Positions 9,239-17,638 of a stretch of 64,000 bases of DNA are shown one piece after another. How positions within the stretch are numbered: position 1 is the first letter of the stretch; every line of letters begins with the position of its first letter. The position numbers and the translations under genes are program-made. The stretch covers positions 51,491 through 115,490 of the forward strand of contig NZ_JACHIN010000003.1 in assembly GCF_014203235.1 (NCBI RefSeq). Reading direction: 5' to 3'. The DNA comes from Nonomuraea endophytica (GTDB lineage Bacteria; Actinomycetota; Actinomycetes; Streptosporangiales; Streptosporangiaceae). The notes below the pieces were generated by a model that was not told the DNA's origin, made no database searches, and saw nothing but the letters and a program-made list of their open reading frames with translations.

Positions 9239-9267
9239 TTGAATTCGTGTTAGGCCGTGCCTAGGCT
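9239..9267 (+). promoter_or_regulatory. Predicted leaderless promoter of the GH36 alpha-galactosidase gene
   Basis: TTGAAT (9239-9244), a 17-base spacer and TAGGCT (9262-9267) are followed after seven bases by ATG at 9275, with no Shine-Dalgarno. This sets the start at 9275 instead of the upstream in-frame GTG at 9257, which falls inside the spacer. The -35 is only four bases from the divergent TTGACG, so one bound repressor could block both directions. Confidence 0.6.
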
Positions 9268-9274
9268 CCAGCTC

Positions 9275-11320
9275 ATGAGCCTCATCGCTTTCGATCCCTC
9301 GCGACGCCGCTGGTCGCTCACCACTCCACGCACCAGCTACGTCATCGGGCTCACCGACGACGACGTGCCCGCCTGCCTGCACTGGGGGCCGAGGCTCACA
9401 CCTGAGCAGGCCGCCGCGCTGCCGGGCGCCGTGCCGTTCAGGGCCAGCAGTTTCGACGAGTCCGGCGTGGCCGAGGAGCTCCTCACCGAGGCCGGCGCCC
9501 GCTTCGGCGCCGCCTCCCTGCAGATCCGCTTCGCCAACGGCGACACCGGCGTGGAATGGCAGCACACCGGGCACGAGATCGAGGACGGCCACCTGACGAT
9601 CCTGATGCGCGACCGCGCCCACCCGCTGGAGGTGGCGCTGCACTACCGCGTGCGCGCGGACAGCGACGTCGTCGAGCGCTGGACGGAGATCCGCTCAGAG
9701 GAGCCCGTCACGCTGCTGCGCTGCGACTCGGCCGCCTGGAACCTGCCCCCGCTGCCCGGCTACCGGCTCAGCCACGCCAGCGGCGGATGGGCCGCCGAGA
9801 ACTCCGTGCGCCGCGTGGAACTGCCCGTCGGCGAGACCGTCCTGACCAGCCGGCGCGGCATCACCAGCCACCAGGCCAACCCCTGGGTCATGGTCGACTC
9901 CGGCGAGGCGGGCGAGGAGCACGGCGAGGTCTGGAGCGCCGCCCTGGCCTGGAGCGGAAGCTGGCGCCTCACGCTCGGCCGCACCCCTTCCGGGCGCACC
10001 GGCTGGACCGGCGGGTTCGGCCACGAAGGGGTGTCCTGGCAGGGGACTGAGTGGAGCACGCCGGTCTTCGCCGGGCTCTACTCCGACGGCGGGTTCGGGG
10101 GCGCCAGCCGTACGTGGCATCGCTATGTCAACGAGCACGTCCGGCCGGCCGCCGGCGAGCTGCGGCCGCTGCTCTACAACTCGTGGGAGGCCGTCGGCTT
10201 CGACGTCGGCGAGGAGAGCCAGAAGCGCATGGCGGCGCTGGCCGCGCGGGTCGGGGCGGAGGTGTTCGTCATGGACGACGCCTGGTTCGGCGGGCGTACC
10301 AGCGACCGGGCCGGGCTCGGCGACTGGTGGCCCAACCCCGTGCGATTCCCGGACGGGCTGACGCCGCTCATCGAGGAGGTGCACCGGCTCGGCATGAAGT
10401 TCGGGCTGTGGGTGGAGCCCGAGATGGTCAACCCCGACAGCGACCTCTACCGCGAGCACCCCGACTGGGTCGTGCACATGCCGGGACGGCCGCGCACCGA
10501 GCTGCGCCACCAGCTGCTGCTCGACTTCTCCCGCCCCGAGGTGGCCGACTGGGCGCACAAGTGGCTGCACCGGCTGGTCAGCGAGCACGCCATCGACTTC
10601 CTCAAGTGGGACTGCAACCGCACCTTCACCCAGGCCGACCCGGGCGACCTGCTGGTCGGGCACGTGCGGGCCGTCTACTCCATCCTCGACCGGCTGCGCG
10701 CCGACCACCCGCACCTGCGCGTGGAGGCCTGCTCGGGCGGCGGCGGGCGGACCGACCTCGGCATGATGGCCCGCACCGACCAGGTCTGGACCTCCGACAA
10801 CACCGACGCCGCCGACCGCCTGTCCATCCAGCACGGCTTCACCCAGATCTACCCGGCCGGCGCCATGGCCGCCTGGGTCACCGACAGTCCCAACCCGATC
10901 ACCGGCCGGCGCGTCCCGCTCGCCTTCCGCTTCCACGTGGCCATGGCCGGCGTGCTCGGCCTCGGCGGCGACCTGCCGAACTGGAGCGAGCGGGAGCTCG
11001 ACGAAGCCGCCGGGCTGGTCGCCCTCTACAAGGACATCCGCCCCGTCGTCCAGTACGGCGAGCTGCACCGGCTGCGCGAGGCCGTGCAGTACACGCTGGG
11101 CGAGCGGGTCGTCGTGCTCGCCTTCAGGCGCCGCGCCGCGTTCGGCGCGCCCGGCGTGCCCCTGCGCCTGTCCGGACTCGACCCCGACGCCCGCTACCGC
11201 GACGAGGACACCGGCGCCGTCCACCACGGCGTGCTGCTGACCTCCCGCGGCCTGCTGCCCCCCTTCCCCAACGACGACTACGCCAGCGCCCTCATCCGCC
11301 TGCGCAAGGAGCAGCCTTGA
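9275..11320 (+). CDS. Alpha-galactosidase, glycoside hydrolase family 36
   Basis: 681 residues, intracellular. It follows the classical bacterial GH36 layout: N-terminal beta-supersandwich (1-280), catalytic barrel (about 285-590) and C-terminal beta-domain. RPLLYNSWEAVGF, VFVMDDAWFGGR, FGLWVEPEMVNPDSDLYR, FLKWDCNRTF (nucleophile Asp in KWD), VEACSGGGGRTDLGMM and QVWTSDNTDAADRL (acid/base Asp) are all present and in order. It removes terminal alpha-1,6-galactose from oligosaccharides such as raffinose and melibiose in known relatives. Its TGA overlaps the TTG of the oxidoreductase gene, indicating coupling. The start at 9275 is supported by promoter spacing. Confidence 0.95.
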   Translation: MSLIAFDPSRRRWSLTTPRTSYVIGLTDDDVPACLHWGPRLTPEQAAALPGAVPFRASSFDESGVAEELLTEAGARFGAASLQIRFANGDTGVEWQHTGHEIEDGHLTILMRDRAHPLEVALHYRVRADSDVVERWTEIRSEEPVTLLRCDSAAWNLPPLPGYRLSHASGGWAAENSVRRVELPVGETVLTSRRGITSHQANPWVMVDSGEAGEEHGEVWSAALAWSGSWRLTLGRTPSGRTGWTGGFGHEGVSWQGTEWSTPVFAGLYSDGGFGGASRTWHRYVNEHVRPAAGELRPLLYNSWEAVGFDVGEESQKRMAALAARVGAEVFVMDDAWFGGRTSDRAGLGDWWPNPVRFPDGLTPLIEEVHRLGMKFGLWVEPEMVNPDSDLYREHPDWVVHMPGRPRTELRHQLLLDFSRPEVADWAHKWLHRLVSEHAIDFLKWDCNRTFTQADPGDLLVGHVRAVYSILDRLRADHPHLRVEACSGGGGRTDLGMMARTDQVWTSDNTDAADRLSIQHGFTQIYPAGAMAAWVTDSPNPITGRRVPLAFRFHVAMAGVLGLGGDLPNWSERELDEAAGLVALYKDIRPVVQYGELHRLREAVQYTLGERVVVLAFRRRAAFGAPGVPLRLSGLDPDARYRDEDTGAVHHGVLLTSRGLLPPFPNDDYASALIRLRKEQP

Positions 11321-12549
11321 CCCGCCGCTACGCCATCGTCGGACTCGGACACCGCGCCGGGATGTACGTCAACGCCCTGAGAGGTGACTGGAGCCACGCC
11401 GGGGAGCTGGTCGCCTTCTGCGACACCAACGCCTCCCGCATGGCCTCCTACGGCGCCGATGTGCCCGCCTACCAGGACTTCGGCCAGATGCTCGACGCGG
11501 CGCGCCCCGACGTCGTCATCGTCACCAGCCCCGACCGCACCCACCACGTCTACGCCGTCTCCGCCCTGGAGCGCGGCTGCGCCGTCATCGTCGAGAAGCC
11601 CCTCGCCACCACGGCCGAAGGCTGCCGGGCCATCGCCAAGGCCGCCGGCGACGTGACGATCACCTTCAACTACCGCTACTCGCCGCGCAACTCAGCGGTG
11701 AAGCGCCTGGTCGCCGAGGGCGCCATCGGCGAGGTCACCTCCGTGCACTTCGAATGGCTGCTCGACACCATGCACGGCGCCGACTACTTCCGCCGCTGGC
11801 ACCGCGACAAGGCCAACTCCGGCGGCCTGCTCGTGCACAAGTCCGGCCACCACTTCGACCTGGTCAACTGGTGGCTGGCCGCCGCCCCCCAGACCGTCTA
11901 CGCCGAAGGCGACCTGCGCTTCTACGGCCACGCCAACGCCCCGGGCCCGCGCCCGCCCCGCAGCCGGGACTCCGGCCTCATCGGCGCCGACCGCTTCTCC
12001 ATCGACCTGGCCGCCGACCCCCGGCTCGACACCCTCTACCTCCAGGCCGAGCACGAGGACGGCTACCACCGCGACCAGGACGTCTTCGCCCCCGGCGTGA
12101 ACATCGAGGACAACATGGCGGTGCTGGTCCGCTACGACTCCCGCGCGCTGCTGACCTACTCGCTGCACGCGCACGCGCCCTGGGAGGGCTACCGGGTCGC
12201 GCTCAACGGCACCCTCGGCCGGATCGAGCTCGACGTCGTCGAACGCGAGTGGGCCGACCCCGACTCCGCCGCCAAGCTCGGCAAGGGCGCCAGACGGCTC
12301 ACCGAGGGGCGGGTACGCGGCGAGCGCCTCGTCCTGCAGCGCCACTGGGAACCCGCCGAGGAGATCGAGATCCCGACCGGCTCCGGCGGGCACGGCGGCG
12401 GCGACCGGCTCCTGCTCGACGACCTGTTCGGCACGCCGGCCCCCGACCCGCTGGGCCGCCGCGCCGACTACACCGACGGCATCCGCGCCGCCGGGATCGG
12501 CATCGCGGCCAACACGTCCATCGAGACGGGCCTGCCGGTGCGGGTCTGA
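11317..12549 (+). CDS. Gfo/Idh/MocA-family oxidoreductase
   Basis: 410 residues from a TTG that overlaps the upstream stop (TTGA), with AAGGAG six bases upstream. RRYAIVGLGHRAGMYV is the N-terminal Rossmann nucleotide-binding turn; VEKPLATT contains the family's EKP catalytic motif and HKSGHHFDLVNWW its C-terminal substrate-domain His region. Members oxidise or reduce sugars and inositols with NAD(P). Its place between an alpha-galactosidase and a ROK regulator suggests processing of a galactose-type or unusual sugar released by the locus (inference). Some larger members are glycosidases that use NAD; this length and the substrate domain do not settle the question. Confidence 0.9.
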   Translation: MTRRYAIVGLGHRAGMYVNALRGDWSHAGELVAFCDTNASRMASYGADVPAYQDFGQMLDAARPDVVIVTSPDRTHHVYAVSALERGCAVIVEKPLATTAEGCRAIAKAAGDVTITFNYRYSPRNSAVKRLVAEGAIGEVTSVHFEWLLDTMHGADYFRRWHRDKANSGGLLVHKSGHHFDLVNWWLAAAPQTVYAEGDLRFYGHANAPGPRPPRSRDSGLIGADRFSIDLAADPRLDTLYLQAEHEDGYHRDQDVFAPGVNIEDNMAVLVRYDSRALLTYSLHAHAPWEGYRVALNGTLGRIELDVVEREWADPDSAAKLGKGARRLTEGRVRGERLVLQRHWEPAEEIEIPTGSGGHGGGDRLLLDDLFGTPAPDPLGRRADYTDGIRAAGIGIAANTSIETGLPVRV

Positions 12550-12552
12550 GGC

Positions 12553-13686
12553 ATGGACCGCGTCACGCTGACGCCCGCGGCCACCGCCGTGTTCGCCACC
12601 GTTCTCACCCGCGGGCCCATCTCCAGGACCGAGGTGTCCCGGGTGACGGGGCTGTCGACGGCCGCCGTCACCAAGGTGGTCAGGCCCATCCTGGCCGCCG
12701 GGTACCTGGACGAACTGCCCGTCGGGCGGGCCTCGGCCGGGTCGGGGCGGCCGGCGGCGCCGCTGGCCGTACGGGCTGATCGGGAGTTCTTCGCCGGGGT
12801 GTGGCTGCGGGCGGGGGAACTGGTCGTGGTGCTGGCGGACCTGCGGGCGGGGGTGCGTGCGGCGCACCGGATCCCGCTGCCCGGCACGTCCGTCGCCGCC
12901 GTGGTCGCCGCCGTCGCCCGTGCCGTCGCCGTCCTGGGCGCGCCCGGCGCCCTGGTGCGGCGGGTGGGGGTGGCGGTGCCGGGGGAGGTGGACCGGGGTT
13001 CCGGCATCGTGCGGCGCGGGCCGTACCCGGGCTGGCGGGACGTGCCGCTTGCGGCGCTCGTGCGCGAGGCGACCGGCCTGCCGGCCACCGTCGAGAACGA
13101 CGTCAGGGCGCTGACCGTCGCCGAGCAGTGGTTCGGGGAGGGCGCGGGCACCCGCTCGTTCGCGCTGGTGACGGTGGGCGAGGGGGTCGGCTGCGGGCTC
13201 GTGGTCAACGGCGCGCTGGTCGAGGGAGGGTACGGCGTGGCCGGCGAGATCGGCCACGTCCCGGTGGACGACACCGGCCCGCGTTGCCACTGCGGCGGCC
13301 GGGGCTGCGTCGAGGCGATCGCCGCCGAGCCCGCCGTCGTGGCCCGGATCCGCGCCGCGACCGGCCGGGCCGCCCTGGACCTGCCCGGCGCCGTGGCCCT
13401 GGCCCGGACCGGCGACCGCGCGGCGCTGGAGTCGTTCGCGGCGGCCGGCCGGGCGGTGGGGCGGGGGATCGCGGCCATGGTCAACATGTTCGGGCCCGAG
13501 AAGGTCGTGGTCACCGGGGACGGCGTGGCCGTATTGGAGAAGGATCTGCGCGCCGCCTACGGTCCGCAGGCGTTCGGCGCTGCGGGTGGCTGCCCGCTGA
13601 TCGTCGAACCCCTGCCGCCCGAGTCGTGGGCGCGCGCCGCGGCGGCGGTCACGATCATGGCCCTCATCGGACTGGGCCCCGGCTAG
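12553..13686 (+). CDS. ROK-family transcriptional regulator, paralogue of the one at 8019-9203
   Basis: 377 residues. It has the same layout and many of the same segments as the other ROK protein: RGPISRTEVSRVTGLSTAAV winged helix, ENDVRALTVAEQWFGEG, GVAGEIGHVPVDD and zinc motif CHCGGRGCVEAIAAE. It begins three bases after the oxidoreductase gene and is probably the third gene of that operon, giving the locus two related sugar sensors. Its end overlaps the convergent TetR gene by four bases (shared CTAG). Ligand unknown. Confidence 0.9.
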   Translation: MDRVTLTPAATAVFATVLTRGPISRTEVSRVTGLSTAAVTKVVRPILAAGYLDELPVGRASAGSGRPAAPLAVRADREFFAGVWLRAGELVVVLADLRAGVRAAHRIPLPGTSVAAVVAAVARAVAVLGAPGALVRRVGVAVPGEVDRGSGIVRRGPYPGWRDVPLAALVREATGLPATVENDVRALTVAEQWFGEGAGTRSFALVTVGEGVGCGLVVNGALVEGGYGVAGEIGHVPVDDTGPRCHCGGRGCVEAIAAEPAVVARIRAATGRAALDLPGAVALARTGDRAALESFAAAGRAVGRGIAAMVNMFGPEKVVVTGDGVAVLEKDLRAAYGPQAFGAAGGCPLIVEPLPPESWARAAAAVTIMALIGLGPG

Positions 13687-14276
13687 GTCAACCGGCTGAT
13701 GGTCGAGGTGGCGGCGGTGCGGGCGGCCTTCCAGACCTCCTCCAGCGAGTCGCCCCGGTCCATGGCGGCCATCACGGTCAGCTTGGCCGCCCCCACCAGG
13801 GAGCCGACGATCGTGGCCGCCTCCAGGAGGTCGATCTCGTCCTGGTACGCCTCGTGCAGCGCCTTGGCCAGCCGCAACTGGCTGTCGAACAGCAGGTGCA
13901 GCGCCTTGGCCTGCAGGGCGGGCACGCTCATGATCAGGTCGACACGCTCGAGGCTCAGGTCGAGCGCGAGGTCTTCCTCGGTCGTCCAGTTCAGGCTGGC
14001 CTCGCTCACCCGCAGCAGAAGGTCGCCGATGGACTCGCCGGGCCGGCGCCGGCCGACCATGCCGAGGATGGCCTCCAGCCGGATGCCGCCGTCATGGAAG
14101 ATCACATCTTCCTTGCTGCCGAAGTAGCTGAAGAACGTGCGGGTCGACACGTCGGCCGCCGCGGCGATCTCGGCCAGCGTGGTCTCCTCGTAGCCCTTCT
14201 CGGTGAAGAGCCGGAGCGCGGCCTCGATCAGCGCGCGCCTGGTGCGCACCTTCTTGCGCTCGCGTAGCCCTGTCAT
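13683..14276 (-). CDS. TetR-family transcriptional regulator
   Basis: 197 residues. RRALIEAALRLFTEKGYEET and AEIAAAADVSTRTFFSYFGS are a textbook TetR DNA-binding domain; the remaining helices (55-197) form the ligand/dimer domain. It is divergent from a P450-ferredoxin pair with a 70-base gap containing a perfect palindrome, so it probably represses that pair and itself. No Shine-Dalgarno is visible; TAGAGT ends six bases before the ATG, predicting a leaderless mRNA. Confidence 0.9.
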   Translation of the reverse strand: MTGLRERKKVRTRRALIEAALRLFTEKGYEETTLAEIAAAADVSTRTFFSYFGSKEDVIFHDGGIRLEAILGMVGRRRPGESIGDLLLRVSEASLNWTTEEDLALDLSLERVDLIMSVPALQAKALHLLFDSQLRLAKALHEAYQDEIDLLEAATIVGSLVGAAKLTVMAAMDRGDSLEEVWKAARTAATSTISRLT

Positions 14277-14282
14277 GGCGAA

Positions 14283-14288
14283 ACTCTA
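14283..14288 (-). promoter_or_regulatory. Predicted -10 of the leaderless TetR transcript
   Basis: On the minus strand TAGAGT (TAnnnT class) is followed by exactly six bases and the ATG at 14276. The -35 zone would fall in the palindrome at 14302-14318, which fits autorepression. Confidence 0.5.
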
Positions 14289-14301
14289 CACCGCTTTATG
14301 A

Positions 14302-14318
14302 TTTGCATCCGTTGCAAA
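14302..14318. promoter_or_regulatory. Candidate TetR operator (TTTGCA-N5-TGCAAA)
   Basis: A perfect 17-bp inverted repeat, TTTGCA at 14302-14307 and TGCAAA at 14313-14318, lies between the divergent TetR and P450 starts. The element TTGCATC occurs at 14303-14309 and again at 14320-14326, giving an extra half-site toward the P450 gene. Position and symmetry suit a TetR dimer site; binding is inferred. Confidence 0.6.
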
Positions 14319-14346
14319 ATTGCATCTGGAGAGGTTTTCTGGAGTC

Positions 14347-15528
14347 ATGACAACCTTTCCCATGCGGCGGCAGCGGCCGCTCGACCCGCCCGACGAGTTC
14401 GGCGTCCTGCGCGAGCAGGGTTCCATGCACCGCATGACCTACCCGGACGGCCACGAGGGCTGGCTCGTCACCGGATACGGCGCCGCCCGCGCCATCCTCG
14501 CCGACAACCGCTTCAGCAACCGGACGGAGCTCCAGCACCAGGCCATCCCGGCGCGAGCGGCGATCGCGGAACAGTTCAAGGCGCAGATGCCGGACACCAA
14601 TCGGCAGCCGGGGATGTTCCTGCGGATGGACCCGCCCGAGCACACCCGCTTCCGCAAGCTGCTGACCGGCCAGTTCACGGTCCGGCGGATGAAGGGGCTG
14701 GAGCCGCGGATCGCCGAGATCACCGAGGAGCGGCTCGACACCATGACCGCGCCGGCCGACCTGGTCGAGGACTTCGCGCTGCCGATCCCGTCGCTGGTCA
14801 TCTGCGAGCTGCTCGGCGTGCCGTACGAGGACAGGGAGACCTTCCAGCGCGACTCGGCCACGCTGCTCTCACTCGACGGCGACGTGGGCTCGCTGATCGC
14901 CGCCTACCAGGATCTGGCCGGATACCTCTACGGGCTCATCGCGAAGAAGCGCGCCCAGCCGGACGAGGCGCTGCTCAGCGGGCTGCTCGACCTGGAGGAC
15001 GACGAGCTGCTCGGCGTGGCGTTCCTGCTGCTCATCGCCGGCCACGAGACCACCGCGAACATGCTCGGCCTCGGCACCTTCGCCCTGCTCACCAACCCCG
15101 CCCAGCTCGCGCTCATGCGCGACGACCCCTCGGCGGTCGACAACGGGGTCGAGGAACTGCTCCGCTACCTCACGATCATCCACGCCGGACCGGGCCGGGC
15201 GGCGCTGGAGGACGTCGAGATCGACGGCCACCAGATCAAGGCGGGGGAGACGGTCACGATCTCGCTGCCCTCGGCCAACCGCGACCCCGCCCACTTCGAG
15301 GCGCCCGACCGGCTCGACCTCACCCGCTCGGCCACCGGCCACCTGACCTTCGGGCACGGCATCCACCAGTGCCTCGGCCAGCAACTGGCCAGGATCGAGA
15401 TGCGCATCGCCTTCCCCGCGCTGCTGCGGCGCTTCCCCGGGCTACGGCTGGCGTGCGCGCCCTCGGAGGTGCCGATGCGCTCGGACATGGCCATCTATGG
15501 TGTGCACCGCCTCCCCGTTACCTGGTAG
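14347..15528 (+). CDS. Cytochrome P450, soluble bacterial class I (CYP107-like)
   Basis: 393 residues. The I-helix oxygen-activation motif AGHETT, the K-helix ELLR and the heme loop LTFGHGIHQCLGQQLAR (Cys thiolate ligand) are intact, so the enzyme should be active. It starts at ATG 14347 with GGAG just upstream; an in-frame TTG at 14320 would add nine residues but lies inside the operator region. A 3Fe-4S ferredoxin gene follows after ten bases, the usual electron donor arrangement. Substrate unknown; control by the divergent TetR regulator is likely, suggesting response to a small hydrophobic compound. Confidence 0.93.
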   Translation: MTTFPMRRQRPLDPPDEFGVLREQGSMHRMTYPDGHEGWLVTGYGAARAILADNRFSNRTELQHQAIPARAAIAEQFKAQMPDTNRQPGMFLRMDPPEHTRFRKLLTGQFTVRRMKGLEPRIAEITEERLDTMTAPADLVEDFALPIPSLVICELLGVPYEDRETFQRDSATLLSLDGDVGSLIAAYQDLAGYLYGLIAKKRAQPDEALLSGLLDLEDDELLGVAFLLLIAGHETTANMLGLGTFALLTNPAQLALMRDDPSAVDNGVEELLRYLTIIHAGPGRAALEDVEIDGHQIKAGETVTISLPSANRDPAHFEAPDRLDLTRSATGHLTFGHGIHQCLGQQLARIEMRIAFPALLRRFPGLRLACAPSEVPMRSDMAIYGVHRLPVTW

Positions 15529-15538
15529 AGAGGTAGGC

Positions 15539-15727
15539 ATGGAGATCAAAGCAGACACGGACGTCTGCATCGGAGCTGGGATGTGCGCGCTGACCGCGCC
15601 CGAGGTGTTCGACCAGAGCGAGGAGGAGGGCACCGTCGTGGTGCTCGTCTCACCCGTCCCGGAAGGCCAGGAGGCTCTGGTACGGCGGGCCGTACAGCAG
15701 TGCCCTTCGGGCGCGATCAGCGTCTGA
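15539..15727 (+). CDS. Single-cluster 3Fe-4S ferredoxin, P450 redox partner
   Basis: 62 residues. CIGAGMC followed by a distal CP pair (QQCPSG) gives the C-x2-A-x2-C...CP pattern of P450-partner ferredoxins, in which the second cluster cysteine is replaced (here by Ala), leaving a 3Fe-4S centre. AGAGAGG precedes the ATG at 15539; an in-frame GTG at 15497 would overlap the P450 gene and is less likely. It would pass electrons from an unlinked ferredoxin reductase to the P450. Confidence 0.93.
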   Translation: MEIKADTDVCIGAGMCALTAPEVFDQSEEEGTVVVLVSPVPEGQEALVRRAVQQCPSGAISV

Positions 15728-15734
15728 GCACGGC

Positions 15735-17510
15735 TCAGGAGGCGGCGGTCACGGCGACGGCGCGGTCCAGGGCGGGCGGGGAGACGGGGCCCTTCGCGAG
15801 GAAGGCGCGGAAGGCCTCGTAGTCCCGGCTGCCGCGGACCGCGTCGGTGTACCCGGCGAAGGCGCTGTAGCCGTCGGCGCCGATCAGCGTGTAGGCCAGG
15901 GCGGCCAGCCGGTAGCCGCGGGCCGGGTCGAGCGGCTTGCCGTCGATGAGCACGCTGGTGACGCGCTCGCCGACCGGCTTGCTCACGTCATACGAGAAGC
16001 GGACATTTCCTGAAACGGCCAGCGGGGCGAACCGGACCGTCCCGTCGGGCTGCGTCTGCCACTGCTGCTCCAGCGCCTGGTCGATCTGGCTGCCCTTCAC
16101 GGTCGCGGTGACCACCGGGTTGGCGTAGCCCCAGGTGTTCCACGCCTCGCCGAACAGCACCTTGCCGTCGCCGTCGGCCGGATCGGCGCCCTTGGCGAAG
16201 CGCAGGTCGCCGCGCAACGAGTTCGAGCCCTTCACCGGCGCCACCGCCACCACGGCCAGGTCGGCGCCGGCGCTGTCGGCGCGCTCGGCGTCGGCCAGCA
16301 CGTTGCCGAGCGTGCTCTCGCCGTCGGCGTCGCGGGTCCTGGTCAGGTCGCCGGTGATCGTGCCGACCTGGCGGGCCGAAACGCCCTTCTCGGCGGCCAC
16401 CCAGTGGTCGACCAGCTTGACCATCGCCGGGTCGGCCGGAACGTCCCTGGTGACCGGGTGGTTCGTGGAGACCGTGGCCGAGCGGATCACCTCGCGGCTG
16501 CGGCGGTCGATCTTCAGGTTGATCTCGTTGATCAGCTTGCCGTGGAAGGCGGCCTCGACGACCGGGCGCGGGTTGCCCTCGGGGTCGGGGATCGAGCAGT
16601 TGAACGGCGCGTGCCAGTGGCCCGTCACGATCGCGTCGATCTCGGCCGAGGCCTGGCGGGCGAAGTCGATGACCGGGCCCGTGGGGTTGGCGTTGCACCG
16701 GTCGTAGACGTCGCCGGCCGTACCGCCCTCGTGGACGTTGGCCACGATCGCCTCGACGCCGCGGCGCTTGAGCTCGGCCGCGTACGTGTTGGCCGTCTCC
16801 ACCAGCGGCAGGTTGTCCAGCGACGGCTGGAACGAGGTCGAGCCCTCCACCGTCGTCGTGGTCGTCAGATTGATGAACCCGACCGGCACACCCTGGAAGT
16901 ACTTGATCACGTAAGGCTTGAGCACCGGCCGCGTGCTGCCCTCGCGCGTCACGTTGGCCGCGGAGAAGTCGAAACGCGCGCCGCGGAAGCGACGCCCGTC
17001 GGAGTCGGTGAAGCAGCTGTCAACGCCGCGCTGCCCGAAGCACTTGCCGCGGCCCATGTGGTCGCGCAGGAACTCCAGCGAGATGTCCAGCTCATGGTTG
17101 CCCACCGCCGAGAAGTCCACGCCGATCTTGTTCAGGAACTCGATCGTCGGCTCGTCGGCCAGCCTGGCCACCTCCGGCGGCCAGCCGCTGAAGCTGTCTC
17201 CGGTGGTGAAGGTGACGGTGTTGCGCTTGCCCTGGCGCAGGTTCTTCAGATGCGTCGCGATGTACGGCGCGCCGCCCACCACGATGCTCTTGCCCTGGGC
17301 GTCCTTGATGGTGCCGTTGCCGGCGTCGGTGTGGGGACGGACGTAGCCGTGGAAGTCCGTGAGGGACAGCAACTGCACGTCGACGGACCGGTGGCCGGAG
17401 GCCGTGTCCGCCGTTGGGGGTTCGGCGGCCCGCGTGTCGGCGAAGGCCTGGGTTCCGCTGAGAACGGCTATAGCCGCGGCGATGACCGCGCCTCGAAGGG
17501 GGAATCGCAC
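15735..17510 (-). CDS. Secreted 5'-nucleotidase / 2',3'-cyclic phosphodiesterase-type metallophosphatase
   Basis: 591 residues. Residues 1-24 form a Sec signal peptide (start GTG, AGGAG upstream). The calcineurin-like domain carries DFHG, TTGDSFSGW, GNHELD and GHWHAPF metal-ligand motifs, and the C-terminal 5'-nucleotidase domain has STLGNVLADAERADSAGADLAVV. It hydrolyses nucleotides outside the membrane for phosphate or nucleoside salvage. It converges with the ferredoxin gene with only seven bases between the two stop codons. Confidence 0.92.
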   Translation of the reverse strand: MRFPLRGAVIAAAIAVLSGTQAFADTRAAEPPTADTASGHRSVDVQLLSLTDFHGYVRPHTDAGNGTIKDAQGKSIVVGGAPYIATHLKNLRQGKRNTVTFTTGDSFSGWPPEVARLADEPTIEFLNKIGVDFSAVGNHELDISLEFLRDHMGRGKCFGQRGVDSCFTDSDGRRFRGARFDFSAANVTREGSTRPVLKPYVIKYFQGVPVGFINLTTTTTVEGSTSFQPSLDNLPLVETANTYAAELKRRGVEAIVANVHEGGTAGDVYDRCNANPTGPVIDFARQASAEIDAIVTGHWHAPFNCSIPDPEGNPRPVVEAAFHGKLINEINLKIDRRSREVIRSATVSTNHPVTRDVPADPAMVKLVDHWVAAEKGVSARQVGTITGDLTRTRDADGESTLGNVLADAERADSAGADLAVVAVAPVKGSNSLRGDLRFAKGADPADGDGKVLFGEAWNTWGYANPVVTATVKGSQIDQALEQQWQTQPDGTVRFAPLAVSGNVRFSYDVSKPVGERVTSVLIDGKPLDPARGYRLAALAYTLIGADGYSAFAGYTDAVRGSRDYEAFRAFLAKGPVSPPALDRAVAVTAAS

Positions 17511-17638
17511 GCAATGCTCCTATTGTCGGTAATTGCGTGCCAGATCCTCCGCGTCCCACCCCTACGCCCGGTAAAGCACTCCCAAATCCCCGGCAAACGA
17601 TCACCAACAGTCCCGGGCGTTTCACCGGCCGGACCGCG

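Noticed and set aside
10051..11316. 832-codon upstream extension of the oxidoreductase frame
   Set aside because: The extension overlaps the GH36 gene and reads as low-complexity Arg/Ala/Pro; TTG at 11317 has a proper AAGGAG site.
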